This document shows positions 51,519-59,446 of a stretch of DNA of 64,000 nucleotides, one piece after another. The translations under genes were made by a program, and so were the position numbers. Every line of letters begins with the position of its first letter. Within the stretch, counting starts at the first letter, position 1. The DNA comes from Christiangramia salexigens (lineage in GTDB: Bacteria; Bacteroidota; Bacteroidia; Flavobacteriales; Flavobacteriaceae). The notes under the pieces were generated by a model. It was given only the letters and a program-made list of their open reading frames with translations, made no database searches and was not told the origin of the DNA. The stretch covers positions 1,956,501-2,020,500 of the forward strand of contig NZ_CP018153.1 of assembly GCF_001889005.1 (NCBI RefSeq). The letters are read 5' to 3'.

Positions 51519-52482
51519 AGGAAGTATATCTCAATTTATAGAAAAATATTACCTGCATTTTAATGCTGCTGCACTTGTAGATGCCGCAAAAGACTATGAA
51601 AAGCAGTTGGAACAGGGCTCTAAAATGCTCGTTTCAATGGCTGGTGCGATGAGTACTGCCGAGCTTGGAAAGATCTTTGCCGAGATGATAAGACAGGATA
51701 AGGTTCATATCATTTCCTGCACCGGAGCCAACCTGGAAGAGGATGTAATGAATCTTGTGGCGCATTCACATTATAAAAGAGTTCCAAACTACAGGGATCT
51801 TACACCCCAGGAGGAATGGGATCTTCTTGAAAAAGGTTTGAACCGTGTAACCGATACCTGTATTCCGGAAGAGGAAGCCTTTAGAAGGATTCAGGATCAT
51901 ATTTTCAAGATCTGGAAAGATGCTGAAGAAAAAGGAGAGCGTTACTTCCCTCATGAATTCCTTCATAAACTCCTACTAAGCGGAGTTATGGAAGAACATT
52001 ATGAGATAGATCTGAAAGATTCATGGATGTATGCGGCAGCCGAAAAGAATCTTCCAATGGTAGTTCCGGGCTGGGAAGACAGTACGCTTGGGAACATCTT
52101 TGCTTCTTACGTGCTAAAAGGGGAATTAAAAGCCAGCACTATGAAATCTGGAATTGAATACATGACTTTTCTTGCCGACTGGTATACCGAAAATTCTAAG
52201 GAAGGCATCGGATTTTTCCAGATAGGTGGAGGAATTGCAGGGGACTTCCCTATTTGTGTGGTGCCTATGCTCTATCAGGATATGGAAAGAACAGATACTC
52301 CTTTCTGGAGCTATTTCTGCCAGATCTCAGATTCCACTACTAGTTATGGATCATACTCTGGAGCGGTTCCAAATGAAAAGATCACCTGGGGTAAACTGGA
52401 CATAAATACACCAAAACATATCATTGAAAGTGATGCTACTATCGTGGCACCACTCATCTTTGCTTATTTGCTGGATATGTAA
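51511..52482 (+). CDS. Deoxyhypusine synthase-like protein (possible homospermidine synthase)
   Basis: NAD-dependent enzyme of 323 residues with the deoxyhypusine synthase fold. The catalytic lysine lies in ITWGKLD (Lys295), and NAD-binding segments include SMAGAMSTAELG (42-53), SCTGANLEEDV (69-79) and FQIGGGIAGDFP (about 240-251). Eukaryotic and archaeal enzymes modify eIF5A, which bacteria do not have. A bacterial copy is more likely to move the aminobutyl group of spermidine to a small amine such as putrescine. It overlaps speB by eight bases, so it is cotranslated with putrescine synthesis. Confidence 0.87.
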   Translation: MSKGSISQFIEKYYLHFNAAALVDAAKDYEKQLEQGSKMLVSMAGAMSTAELGKIFAEMIRQDKVHIISCTGANLEEDVMNLVAHSHYKRVPNYRDLTPQEEWDLLEKGLNRVTDTCIPEEEAFRRIQDHIFKIWKDAEEKGERYFPHEFLHKLLLSGVMEEHYEIDLKDSWMYAAAEKNLPMVVPGWEDSTLGNIFASYVLKGELKASTMKSGIEYMTFLADWYTENSKEGIGFFQIGGGIAGDFPICVVPMLYQDMERTDTPFWSYFCQISDSTTSYGSYSGAVPNEKITWGKLDINTPKHIIESDATIVAPLIFAYLLDM

Positions 52483-52505
52483 TTAACATAGATTTACAAA
52501 ATTAG

Positions 52506-52553
52506 AAAGCTGTTCATGGAATCATTTTGATTATCATTGGGCAGCTTTTTTTT
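52506..52553 (+). terminator. Terminator of the polyamine operon
   Basis: AAAGCTG / CAGCTTT arms (52506-52512, 52542-52548) enclose a 29-base loop, with a run of T to 52553. It lies 24 bases past the deoxyhypusine-synthase-like stop. The long loop lowers confidence. Confidence 0.5.
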
Positions 52554-52563
52554 ATTTAAAAAT

Positions 52564-53205
52564 ATGGAGAACTGGCCGGTATATGCCATAGGATTTTTAG
52601 CCCAATTACTATTTTCTGCGAGACTGATCTCGCAATGGTTTCTATCTGAAAAATCAAAAAAAATAGAGACTCCGGTAATTTTCTGGAAACTCAGCCTCCT
52701 TGCCTCTATCCTGCTTTTTATCTACGGTTACTTGAGAGAAGATTTTGCCATAATGCTTGGACAGGCATTGATCTACGGCGTTTATTGGCGTAATCTGGGC
52801 ATTCAGGGAGAATGGAAGAATCGTAACATCTTCTTTAAAATATTGGTTATTGCCTTTCCATTTATTATTTCAGCCTATATCCTGTTTTTTGGAAGTCTAG
52901 AGTGGAAGGATCTTTTCAAGCCTGAAAATATTTCCGGGTGGCTTATAGCCTTAGGAATCTTTGGACAGATCGCTTATACTTCCCGCTTTTTTTACCAATG
53001 GTACTTTTCTGAAAAACATCAAAAATCATCCTTACCTATGGGTTTTTGGATTCTGAGCCTGTTAGGATCTATCTTCTTATTCACCTATGGAATATACAGG
53101 GATGATCCGGTTTTGATCGCAGCCCATTTCTTTGGAGGTATCATTTATTCACGGGACATTTATCTACTCAGACGATCCGAGCAGGAAACTTTTTCAACAA
53201 ATTAA
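52564..53205 (+). CDS. LAB_N domain membrane protein, internally duplicated
   Basis: Membrane protein of 213 residues, using the ATG at 52564 (a TTG nine codons earlier lies inside the terminator stem). Two copies of the lipid-A-disaccharide-synthase N-terminal (LAB_N) domain follow each other. The first has FSARLISQWFLSEK near 17-30 and the second YTSRFFYQWYFSEK near 139-152, each followed by a FW-x-LSLL segment and a membrane helix pair. Normally this domain is found singly. It may help make or move a lipid-linked sugar. Confidence 0.85.
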   Translation: MENWPVYAIGFLAQLLFSARLISQWFLSEKSKKIETPVIFWKLSLLASILLFIYGYLREDFAIMLGQALIYGVYWRNLGIQGEWKNRNIFFKILVIAFPFIISAYILFFGSLEWKDLFKPENISGWLIALGIFGQIAYTSRFFYQWYFSEKHQKSSLPMGFWILSLLGSIFLFTYGIYRDDPVLIAAHFFGGIIYSRDIYLLRRSEQETFSTN

Positions 53206-53216
53206 TTTACTGCTTC

Positions 53217-54614
53217 CTATAATTTATACGGCTTGCTGGAGAAGAAAAGTTCCCTGACAAGAACTCCGGTGACAAGTATATACTCCAGTGATATTAACAG
53301 ATAGCTTTCAGCATATGCCGCATTGGAATAGGCAAAATAACTAAGCATGACCAATGCGCTCCAGACCAGCATGTATCTGTATTCAGTAAATACCGAAAGC
53401 ATCAAGGGAATTGCCAAATACCAGGGATGCACTGTGGTTGAAAGCAAGAGATAGCCAGTAACTGCGAAGAGCATATTGGTTAATAGCTTTCTGGAGTTTG
53501 TATATTTTCTGAAAAAGCTAAGCGCGAGAATAATGGCTATTGTGACCATTGGTAAATATTTTCCAGCAGTTTCAATAATGTTGTAGCCTTTCACCTGATA
53601 TCCTGCCCACCTCACGAGATAATAGATACTGGCGTTGAATTCAAATTTCCCGAACCAAAGCCCCACACTGCTTAAAAAATTGTTGAAAACGGCAGTAGAA
53701 AAGAATGGAAGAAAGGAAATGACCACAGTTAAAAAAACCAGACTGTAAAACCCGATCAACTTATTAAACCACAGGAATTTTAATCTGAACTTTGAATCGT
53801 TCATGCTACTGGAATCTGCTACTCCCGAAGTCCTGAAATAATTAAAGAATAAAGGCAAAAATAGTAAAGGAAGTAGTTTTACTGAAACTGAAAGCCCGAA
53901 AACAATCGCCCCAATCATCCATTTTTTATGATGTAAAAGGTAAAGTGACCATAATAAAAAGAAGACCATCACAGCTTCAAAATGAAGGTTTCCCACAGAT
54001 TCAATGATCATAAAAGGATTCAAAATATACCAGAAGATCCTGTGTTCTGGTAACCCGAATGACTTAAGCAACTTCCTTCCAACAATTAAAGTCCCCAGAT
54101 CTGCGAGAATAATGATAAGCCGGTAAATAACTACCGAACCAAGAATACTTCCGGGAGACAATACGCCCCCAATTGCAAAGATCAACTGATTTAAAGGTGG
54201 ATAATTCGAAAAATGCCCGGCACTTAAACTCCCCATTCCCTTAAATAGGCTTAATCCCTGCTGCATTGCGAAGCCGGTTTTTTCCATCAATTCTACAGGC
54301 GTGAATTCATAAGGGTTCCAGCCCGAGGCGAGTAGCCTCCCATCCCAGATAAACCTGAAATAATCCTGTGAGAGATTGGGTAATGCAAACAGGAAGACCA
54401 GACGAAAAAGAAGCGCAAGTCCCGCCAGCAACCAGAAATTATTCTTTTGCATCTGAATAAGTTTGAAACTTAAAAAGAAAAGCCCGGCATAAAGTCCTAT
54501 CAGCTTAATAAAGTCTGAGCGGTCCAGATCATAAGCAAAAGAGAAATAAAACGCGAAACATCCTAAAATCAATAGGATAGGCGTTCGGTAAAGTTTTAGA
54601 GTTCTAAATAGCAT
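53217..54614 (-). CDS. Multispanning mannosyltransferase-like protein (GT87-type)
   Basis: Membrane protein of 465 residues with about eleven helices. The first periplasmic loop LSQDYFRFIWDGRLLASGWNPY (near 82-103) holds the Asp needed for polyprenyl-phosphate-sugar-dependent transferases; the ASGWNPY motif is typical of GT87/DUF2029-type enzymes. It uses a lipid-linked sugar on the outer face of the inner membrane. It is the last gene of the operon MORN protein, DPM1-like, GT2, GT87. The sugar is not known; mannose is usual for the family. Confidence 0.78.
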   Translation of the reverse strand: MLFRTLKLYRTPILLILGCFAFYFSFAYDLDRSDFIKLIGLYAGLFFLSFKLIQMQKNNFWLLAGLALLFRLVFLFALPNLSQDYFRFIWDGRLLASGWNPYEFTPVELMEKTGFAMQQGLSLFKGMGSLSAGHFSNYPPLNQLIFAIGGVLSPGSILGSVVIYRLIIILADLGTLIVGRKLLKSFGLPEHRIFWYILNPFMIIESVGNLHFEAVMVFFLLWSLYLLHHKKWMIGAIVFGLSVSVKLLPLLFLPLFFNYFRTSGVADSSSMNDSKFRLKFLWFNKLIGFYSLVFLTVVISFLPFFSTAVFNNFLSSVGLWFGKFEFNASIYYLVRWAGYQVKGYNIIETAGKYLPMVTIAIILALSFFRKYTNSRKLLTNMLFAVTGYLLLSTTVHPWYLAIPLMLSVFTEYRYMLVWSALVMLSYFAYSNAAYAESYLLISLEYILVTGVLVRELFFSSKPYKL

Positions 54615-54642
54615 TAAATAAGATCAACCTCAGCTAAATTAA

Positions 54643-56118
54643 TCAAACTTCTGCTTTCAGACTTTTTAAAACCACAAAGCTGAATCCAGTAAATAACATC
54701 AAATGAAAAATCAACAATCCATATTCGTTTAAACGGAACGCACTCCAAATAGCGAAGGCAAAATAAAGCACCAAGAGACCTTCAATAATGATATTTGCAG
54801 ATAACTTGGTTTTCAGATATTGATTCCCCTTCCAGCTATCCTTAAGGGAGTTGATATTGAATTTTGGCGTTCTGATGAATTCAGACCTTTTCCCCAGATG
54901 CCCTTCCAGTACTGCTAAAGAATTGTGAACCGAAAAGCCCATCGCGATAGAAAAGAATGTAATGAACATCCCCACAAAGCGGAAGAAGCTTTTTATACCT
55001 TTTCCATGTATTCTGGAATATGCAACATAATAACAGGCGAAAAAAATAAAGGTACTTATCGCAAACCCGGCAAGGACATTAAAATACCAGCTAAATGCCG
55101 GATTGGTATTCTTAATATATAAAACCGGGACGCTTAAAACACCAAGCAGTAAAACGATAAGGAACATGCTAGAATTAAGCAGATGGAAAAAACCATGAAA
55201 TTTAGTACTTAAGGAGACCGAAGGATTCTTGAGCAGCTTACCATAATTTTTCCTGAAATTCTCTGCAGCTCCCTTATTCCATCTAAACTGCTGACTTCTT
55301 GCAGCGCTTATTACCACAGGCAGCTCGGCGGGGGTTTCTACATCTTCCAGATATTTGAATTCCCAGTTCTTCATCTGCGCGCGATAGCTAAGATCAAGAT
55401 CTTCTGTAAGTGTATCTCCGCTCCAGTTACCTGCATCTATGATGCATTCTTTTCGCCATATCCCGGCAGTACCGTTAAAATTGATAAAGTTCCTGCCAAA
55501 ATTCCGTCCGGTTTGCTCCAGGATAAAATGAAAATCTAAGGCAAAAGCCTGGATTCTGGTAAGTAGTGAATAATTGCGGTTAATATGCCCCCATCTGGTT
55601 TGTACAACCCCAATATTGGGATTTTTGAAATAAGGCACAGTCTTTAGTAACCAATCTGGTTTCGGCATAAAATCTGAATCAAACACCGCTACATATTCGC
55701 CTTTAGCGATCTTAAGCCCTTCCTTCAATGCCCCTGCTTTAAATCCGGTTCTATTTGTTCTTCTAATATGCGCAATATCCAATCCGGTCTTAGAAAGATC
55801 TTCTATCAAACTTTCTGTTCTTACCACCGAATTATCTGTAGAATCATCCAGAACCTGAATCTCGAGTTTATTTTTAGGGTATTTGATTTTTGCGATATTC
55901 TTCAACAGTCTTTCCACTACATAAAGTTCGTTATATAATGGAAGCTGTATGGTCACCACTGGCATGTCGGCTTCGGAAGTAAAGCTGAATTTCTCAGCGG
56001 TATCCCGACTTTTTCTGGCTTTCAGATAATTTATGAGTAAATGAAGTTGAGAAAGACTATATACAAAGATCACCAGCAAGGCGATAGTGTAAATTATAAT
56101 GATCGCTAAATCTATCAT
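54643..56118 (-). CDS. Processive family 2 glycosyltransferase (cellulose-synthase-like)
   Basis: Glycosyltransferase of 491 residues with an N-terminal helix, cytoplasmic GT-A domain and four or five C-terminal helices. Catalytic motifs are PVVTIQLPLYNE (53-64), DSDFMP (about 147-152), TEDLDLSYR (near 239) and the QQFRW acceptor motif (Q-x-x-R-W) near 276. It should extend a polysaccharide or glycolipid. The start overlaps the stop of the DPM1-like gene by four bases. Confidence 0.88.
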   Translation of the reverse strand: MIDLAIIIIYTIALLVIFVYSLSQLHLLINYLKARKSRDTAEKFSFTSEADMPVVTIQLPLYNELYVVERLLKNIAKIKYPKNKLEIQVLDDSTDNSVVRTESLIEDLSKTGLDIAHIRRTNRTGFKAGALKEGLKIAKGEYVAVFDSDFMPKPDWLLKTVPYFKNPNIGVVQTRWGHINRNYSLLTRIQAFALDFHFILEQTGRNFGRNFINFNGTAGIWRKECIIDAGNWSGDTLTEDLDLSYRAQMKNWEFKYLEDVETPAELPVVISAARSQQFRWNKGAAENFRKNYGKLLKNPSVSLSTKFHGFFHLLNSSMFLIVLLLGVLSVPVLYIKNTNPAFSWYFNVLAGFAISTFIFFACYYVAYSRIHGKGIKSFFRFVGMFITFFSIAMGFSVHNSLAVLEGHLGKRSEFIRTPKFNINSLKDSWKGNQYLKTKLSANIIIEGLLVLYFAFAIWSAFRLNEYGLLIFHLMLFTGFSFVVLKSLKAEV

Positions 56119-56807
56119 TTAAAGCTGTATTTAAAGATCCAACCAAGGATTTTAACTCCGGCAAAGATAGCACCTTTAACGGTTCCTGAAACCTTGGAAA
56201 CCCCTATCCTATTTTTGTAATGCACCGGAATTTCGGAATAACTTAAGTTTTGTCGTAATGCCTTAAGCTGCATTTCAACAGTCCAGCCATAAGTTTTATC
56301 CTGCATCTTGAGTTGAAGTAATTTATCATACCTAATGGCCCTGAATGGTCCCAGATCTGTAAATTTAGAATTAAAAAATACTTTCATCAGGGATGTTGCC
56401 AGCCAGTTCCCAAAGATCTGAGGAAAGGTCATTGAACCCTGCTCCCTCCACTTTTTCACCCGGGCACCGACTACAAAGTCTTTTCCTTCCTTAAGAATGG
56501 GATCTACGATCTTATTCATCTCCTCAGGAAAATCTGAATAATCTCCATCCAGAAAGACAATAATATCAGGTTTAGGGGTTTGTGAAGCCACATGATCCAG
56601 CCCCTTTAAACAGGCATAGCCATAACCTTTTCTTGGTTCCTTTAAAACTGTAGCTCCGGCTTTACGTGCGTTCGCTTCGGTATCATCAGTAGAATTATTA
56701 CTTACTACAATAATTTCATCCACAAATTCGGGGATATCTCCAATCACATATGGAATTGACTCGGCTTCATTGAATGCCGGAATGATAACCTTAATTATTT
56801 CTTGCAT
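56115..56807 (-). CDS. Dolichyl/polyprenyl-phosphate sugar synthase-like GT2
   Basis: GT2 enzyme of 230 residues, cytoplasmic or membrane-peripheral. Motifs IPAFNEAESIPYVI (9-22), VSNNSTDDT (35-43), and FLDGDYSDFPEEM (about 86-98) are those of dolichyl-phosphate mannosyltransferases. It should make a polyprenyl-phosphate sugar from a nucleotide sugar, which would feed the GT87-type enzyme in the same operon. It directly follows the MORN-repeat gene with no gap. Confidence 0.85.
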   Translation of the reverse strand: MQEIIKVIIPAFNEAESIPYVIGDIPEFVDEIIVVSNNSTDDTEANARKAGATVLKEPRKGYGYACLKGLDHVASQTPKPDIIVFLDGDYSDFPEEMNKIVDPILKEGKDFVVGARVKKWREQGSMTFPQIFGNWLATSLMKVFFNSKFTDLGPFRAIRYDKLLQLKMQDKTYGWTVEMQLKALRQNLSYSEIPVHYKNRIGVSKVSGTVKGAIFAGVKILGWIFKYSFK

Positions 56808-57287
56808 TTAAAATTTCACATTTGGGTTATCCCTCTTAAAACCAAGAAGGGATGTCCATTCGCCCATTTTAATATCATTGGAGTATTTCTCCACTTTCTT
56901 CAGATCTCCTTTCATATAGATCAGAGCAAAACCTTCTCTTTTTCCGTCGTTATATTTTAATTCCCTAACATAAGTCGATTCATACTCTTTCCACCATCCG
57001 TTTTTTTTACCCTTTATAAAATGACCTTCTCTTAGCAGTTTACCTTGAGGCGTGTAAAAATACCAATATCCATTCTGCCTGTTATTTTTATAGGCTCCTT
57101 TTTTCTGTATTTTACCATCGGGAAAATAATAGTACCAATAATCCTCTTTTACGTTGCCTTCCTTCCAACCTTCAGCCATAAGAGTACCATTCCCATAATA
57201 TTCCCTGATATAATCTTTTTCCTCCGAAATCAGGCCTGATGGAAGTATCATCAATAAGACTTTAAATAAAAGTAACCGCATTGGCAT
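56808..57287 (-). CDS. MORN-repeat (YwqK-like) exported protein
   Basis: Protein of 159 residues with a short hydrophobic N-terminus and at least three MORN-variant repeats of the form YYGNGTLMAEGWKEG, YYFPDGKIQKKGAYKNN and FYTPQGKLLREGHFIKG (about 29-115). Repeats of this kind bind lipid or act as antitoxins in YwqK. It is the first gene of the polyprenol glycosyltransferase operon, ending directly before the DPM1-like gene. No toxin gene is nearby. Confidence 0.75.
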   Translation of the reverse strand: MPMRLLLFKVLLMILPSGLISEEKDYIREYYGNGTLMAEGWKEGNVKEDYWYYYFPDGKIQKKGAYKNNRQNGYWYFYTPQGKLLREGHFIKGKKNGWWKEYESTYVRELKYNDGKREGFALIYMKGDLKKVEKYSNDIKMGEWTSLLGFKRDNPNVKF

Positions 57288-57471
57288 TGATATATTAACT
57301 GGTTAAAACAACCCTTATAATAAATTCTCTGCCAATAGTTACGAAGTAAAAGCGAGATTGGATTTACCTGATCAAGAATTAAAGTTTTTATAAAATTCAA
57401 AAAAAATAAAACCCTCCATGCAATCCTTCCGTAGGTATGACTGTAACTATTAAAATTAAATTATTCTAAAA

Positions 57472-58353
57472 ATGAAAATGAAATTCAAATTAGCAGCTAC
57501 TTTCTGCCTGTTCTTGCCGGCCTTGATCATGGCTCAGAGTTCCGTAAGCGGTTTTATGAAAAATAAAGGAGAAGGTACAGCCGTGTTATCCTACTATCAG
57601 GAAAAGTATGATGAAGTATTTCTGGTTCCTAATGAAATAGACGGAGTACCGGTTTTCAATGAGGTTACTCTTACCAGCATTTCTCTGTATACTGAATTTG
57701 GTGTAACAGATCGGTTAAATGTAATCGTTGATGTCCCTTATATAAGAGCAGAAGGTGATGCAAGTGAACAGGTTCTGAAAAACAACGGATTCGAAAATGA
57801 AAGAAAAGGTCTTCAGGATCTTAAGGTCTATCTGAAATATAAAATTCATGGATTTGATCTTGGAAACAATCAGTTAAACCTTATTGGTTCCCTGGGTATC
57901 GAAACTCCGCTTGGAGATTATGAGGTAAATGAAGGTCTTCAATCTATTATTGCAATTGGTAATCATGCTACTAGTTATAATGCGATGGGTATTGCCATGT
58001 TCAAGACAAACTTTGGGCTTTTTACCAGTGGGCAGATTGGATATAGCCTTCGTGGCGACGAAGTGCCGAATGCATTGTTAAGTCAATTGAAACTTGGTTA
58101 TGCTGGAAAAGATTTCTATGCCGATGTGTTCATTGCAAATCAATTATCAGATAAAGATGGTGTTGATATTCTTGGAGAAGGCTTCCAGGGTTATTTCCCA
58201 GCAACCAGGGTTAACTATACCAGAGTTGGTGTAAATGCCTATGTACCGGTTGTAAGCGGAATTGGAATTACCGGAGGAGCAAGCTCATACGTAGAAGGTA
58301 GAAACCTTGGAAAAGCCACAGGATTCTATGGTGGCCTTGCATATTCTTTCTAA
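57472..58353 (+). CDS. Outer-membrane transporter-like beta-barrel
   Basis: Predicted outer-membrane barrel of 293 residues. A signal peptide (about 1-21, ending IMAQ) is followed by regular strand pairs with aromatic ends, such as LYTEFGVTDRLNVIVDVPYI (about 73-92) and the closing YGGLAYSF. It resembles the Phenol_MetA_deg/transporter barrel group. The fasciclin lipoprotein follows 24 bases later on the same strand, so the two are likely cotranscribed and might form one complex. No substrate is indicated. Confidence 0.72.
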   Translation: MKMKFKLAATFCLFLPALIMAQSSVSGFMKNKGEGTAVLSYYQEKYDEVFLVPNEIDGVPVFNEVTLTSISLYTEFGVTDRLNVIVDVPYIRAEGDASEQVLKNNGFENERKGLQDLKVYLKYKIHGFDLGNNQLNLIGSLGIETPLGDYEVNEGLQSIIAIGNHATSYNAMGIAMFKTNFGLFTSGQIGYSLRGDEVPNALLSQLKLGYAGKDFYADVFIANQLSDKDGVDILGEGFQGYFPATRVNYTRVGVNAYVPVVSGIGITGGASSYVEGRNLGKATGFYGGLAYSF

Positions 58354-58377
58354 TCATTAAAAATTAAAAAACACAAA

Positions 58378-59376
58378 ATGAAAAATATAAATATTCTATC
58401 TAAAATGTTTCTGGCCTTAACAGTGGTCTTTGCGTTTGGCTCATGTGAAACAGCGTCCAATTATGAAGACGAAACTCCATCTATAGCCAATATCGCGGTT
58501 TCTAATGCCAGCTTTAGTGTACTTGAAGCTGCAGCCGTTCGTGGGGGTGTCGCAGTTACCCTCTCTAATCCAAATCCTAATGACCCGTCTGGAGATTATA
58601 CTGTATTTGCTCCAACCAATGATGCTTTCGCAAGACTTGGATTAAATGATGAAACCCTGAGTGTATTGCAAAAGCCTTTTTTAACCAGTACTCTTTTATA
58701 TCATGTTTCAAATGGTAATCTTAAATCTGGGTCTATTATGGCCGGAGGAACATCTACCTCAGCACTTGGAGTGAACAGAAGATTTGTAAGTCGTGGAAAT
58801 GACCTTTTCATCAATGGATCCAAGATCCTTGCTACAGATGTTAATGCCAGTAACGGTACCGTTCACGTAATAGACAAGGTGCTAATCGCTACAGGAGCAG
58901 ATATTGTACAATCTGCTATTGCTTTATCCAGCGCTAACGTATTCATTCAGCCAGAGCTTTCTTTTCTTGTAGAGGCAGTTGTATATGCAGATCTTGTGGA
59001 AGCACTTTCAGCTTCAGAAGGAGGTCCAAATTTTACAGTTTTCGCTCCCACAGACCAGGCGTTCAAAGATCTTGGAACAACTTTAGGACTGGAATTCAAT
59101 CAGCCTTCAGACATCAGACAACTTCCAAAAGATCTTGTTGCAGAGGTACTGTTAAACCATGTGTTTGTTGAAGGAAAGTTTACAAGTGAACTTGAAGCCG
59201 GTACAGTAACTCCATTGGGAGGAGATGAGCTTATGTTAGGAGCTTACACCAACGGAGTGCTTTCAGTTAAGGGACAGGGCAATGAAAATGCCGCTAATAT
59301 GGTAATTCCAGATGTGCAAACCACAAATGGTGTTGTGCATGTTATTGACAGAGTTTTACTTCCTAATTTGAATTAA
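58378..59376 (+). CDS. Two-domain fasciclin (FAS1) lipoprotein
   Basis: Lipoprotein of 332 residues (lipobox FGSC, Cys23). Two FAS1 domains occupy about 34-166 and 178-331. Each has the H1 motif (YTVFAPTNDAF near 77-87; FTVFAPTDQAF near 218-228) and the H2 motif (NGTVHVIDKVLI near 159-170; NGVVHVIDRVLLP near 318-330). FAS1 proteins mediate adhesion or bind lipids. It follows the barrel gene by 24 bases and ends at a strong terminator. Confidence 0.9.
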   Translation: MKNINILSKMFLALTVVFAFGSCETASNYEDETPSIANIAVSNASFSVLEAAAVRGGVAVTLSNPNPNDPSGDYTVFAPTNDAFARLGLNDETLSVLQKPFLTSTLLYHVSNGNLKSGSIMAGGTSTSALGVNRRFVSRGNDLFINGSKILATDVNASNGTVHVIDKVLIATGADIVQSAIALSSANVFIQPELSFLVEAVVYADLVEALSASEGGPNFTVFAPTDQAFKDLGTTLGLEFNQPSDIRQLPKDLVAEVLLNHVFVEGKFTSELEAGTVTPLGGDELMLGAYTNGVLSVKGQGNENAANMVIPDVQTTNGVVHVIDRVLLPNLN

Positions 59377-59396
59377 TTTTAGTTTTGAAATGGTTG

Positions 59397-59431
59397 AAGG
59401 CGCTTTCGGAAAACCGAAAGCGCCTTTTTTT
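59397..59431. terminator. Strong terminator after the fasciclin gene
   Basis: Perfect 11-base stem GGCGCTTTCGG / CCGAAAGCGCC with an AAAA loop, then seven T. It is 20 bases past the fasciclin stop and 16 bases from the end of the convergent polyferredoxin gene, so it can separate the two transcription units. Confidence 0.9.
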
Positions 59432-59446
59432 ATACCTAAACTCCCG

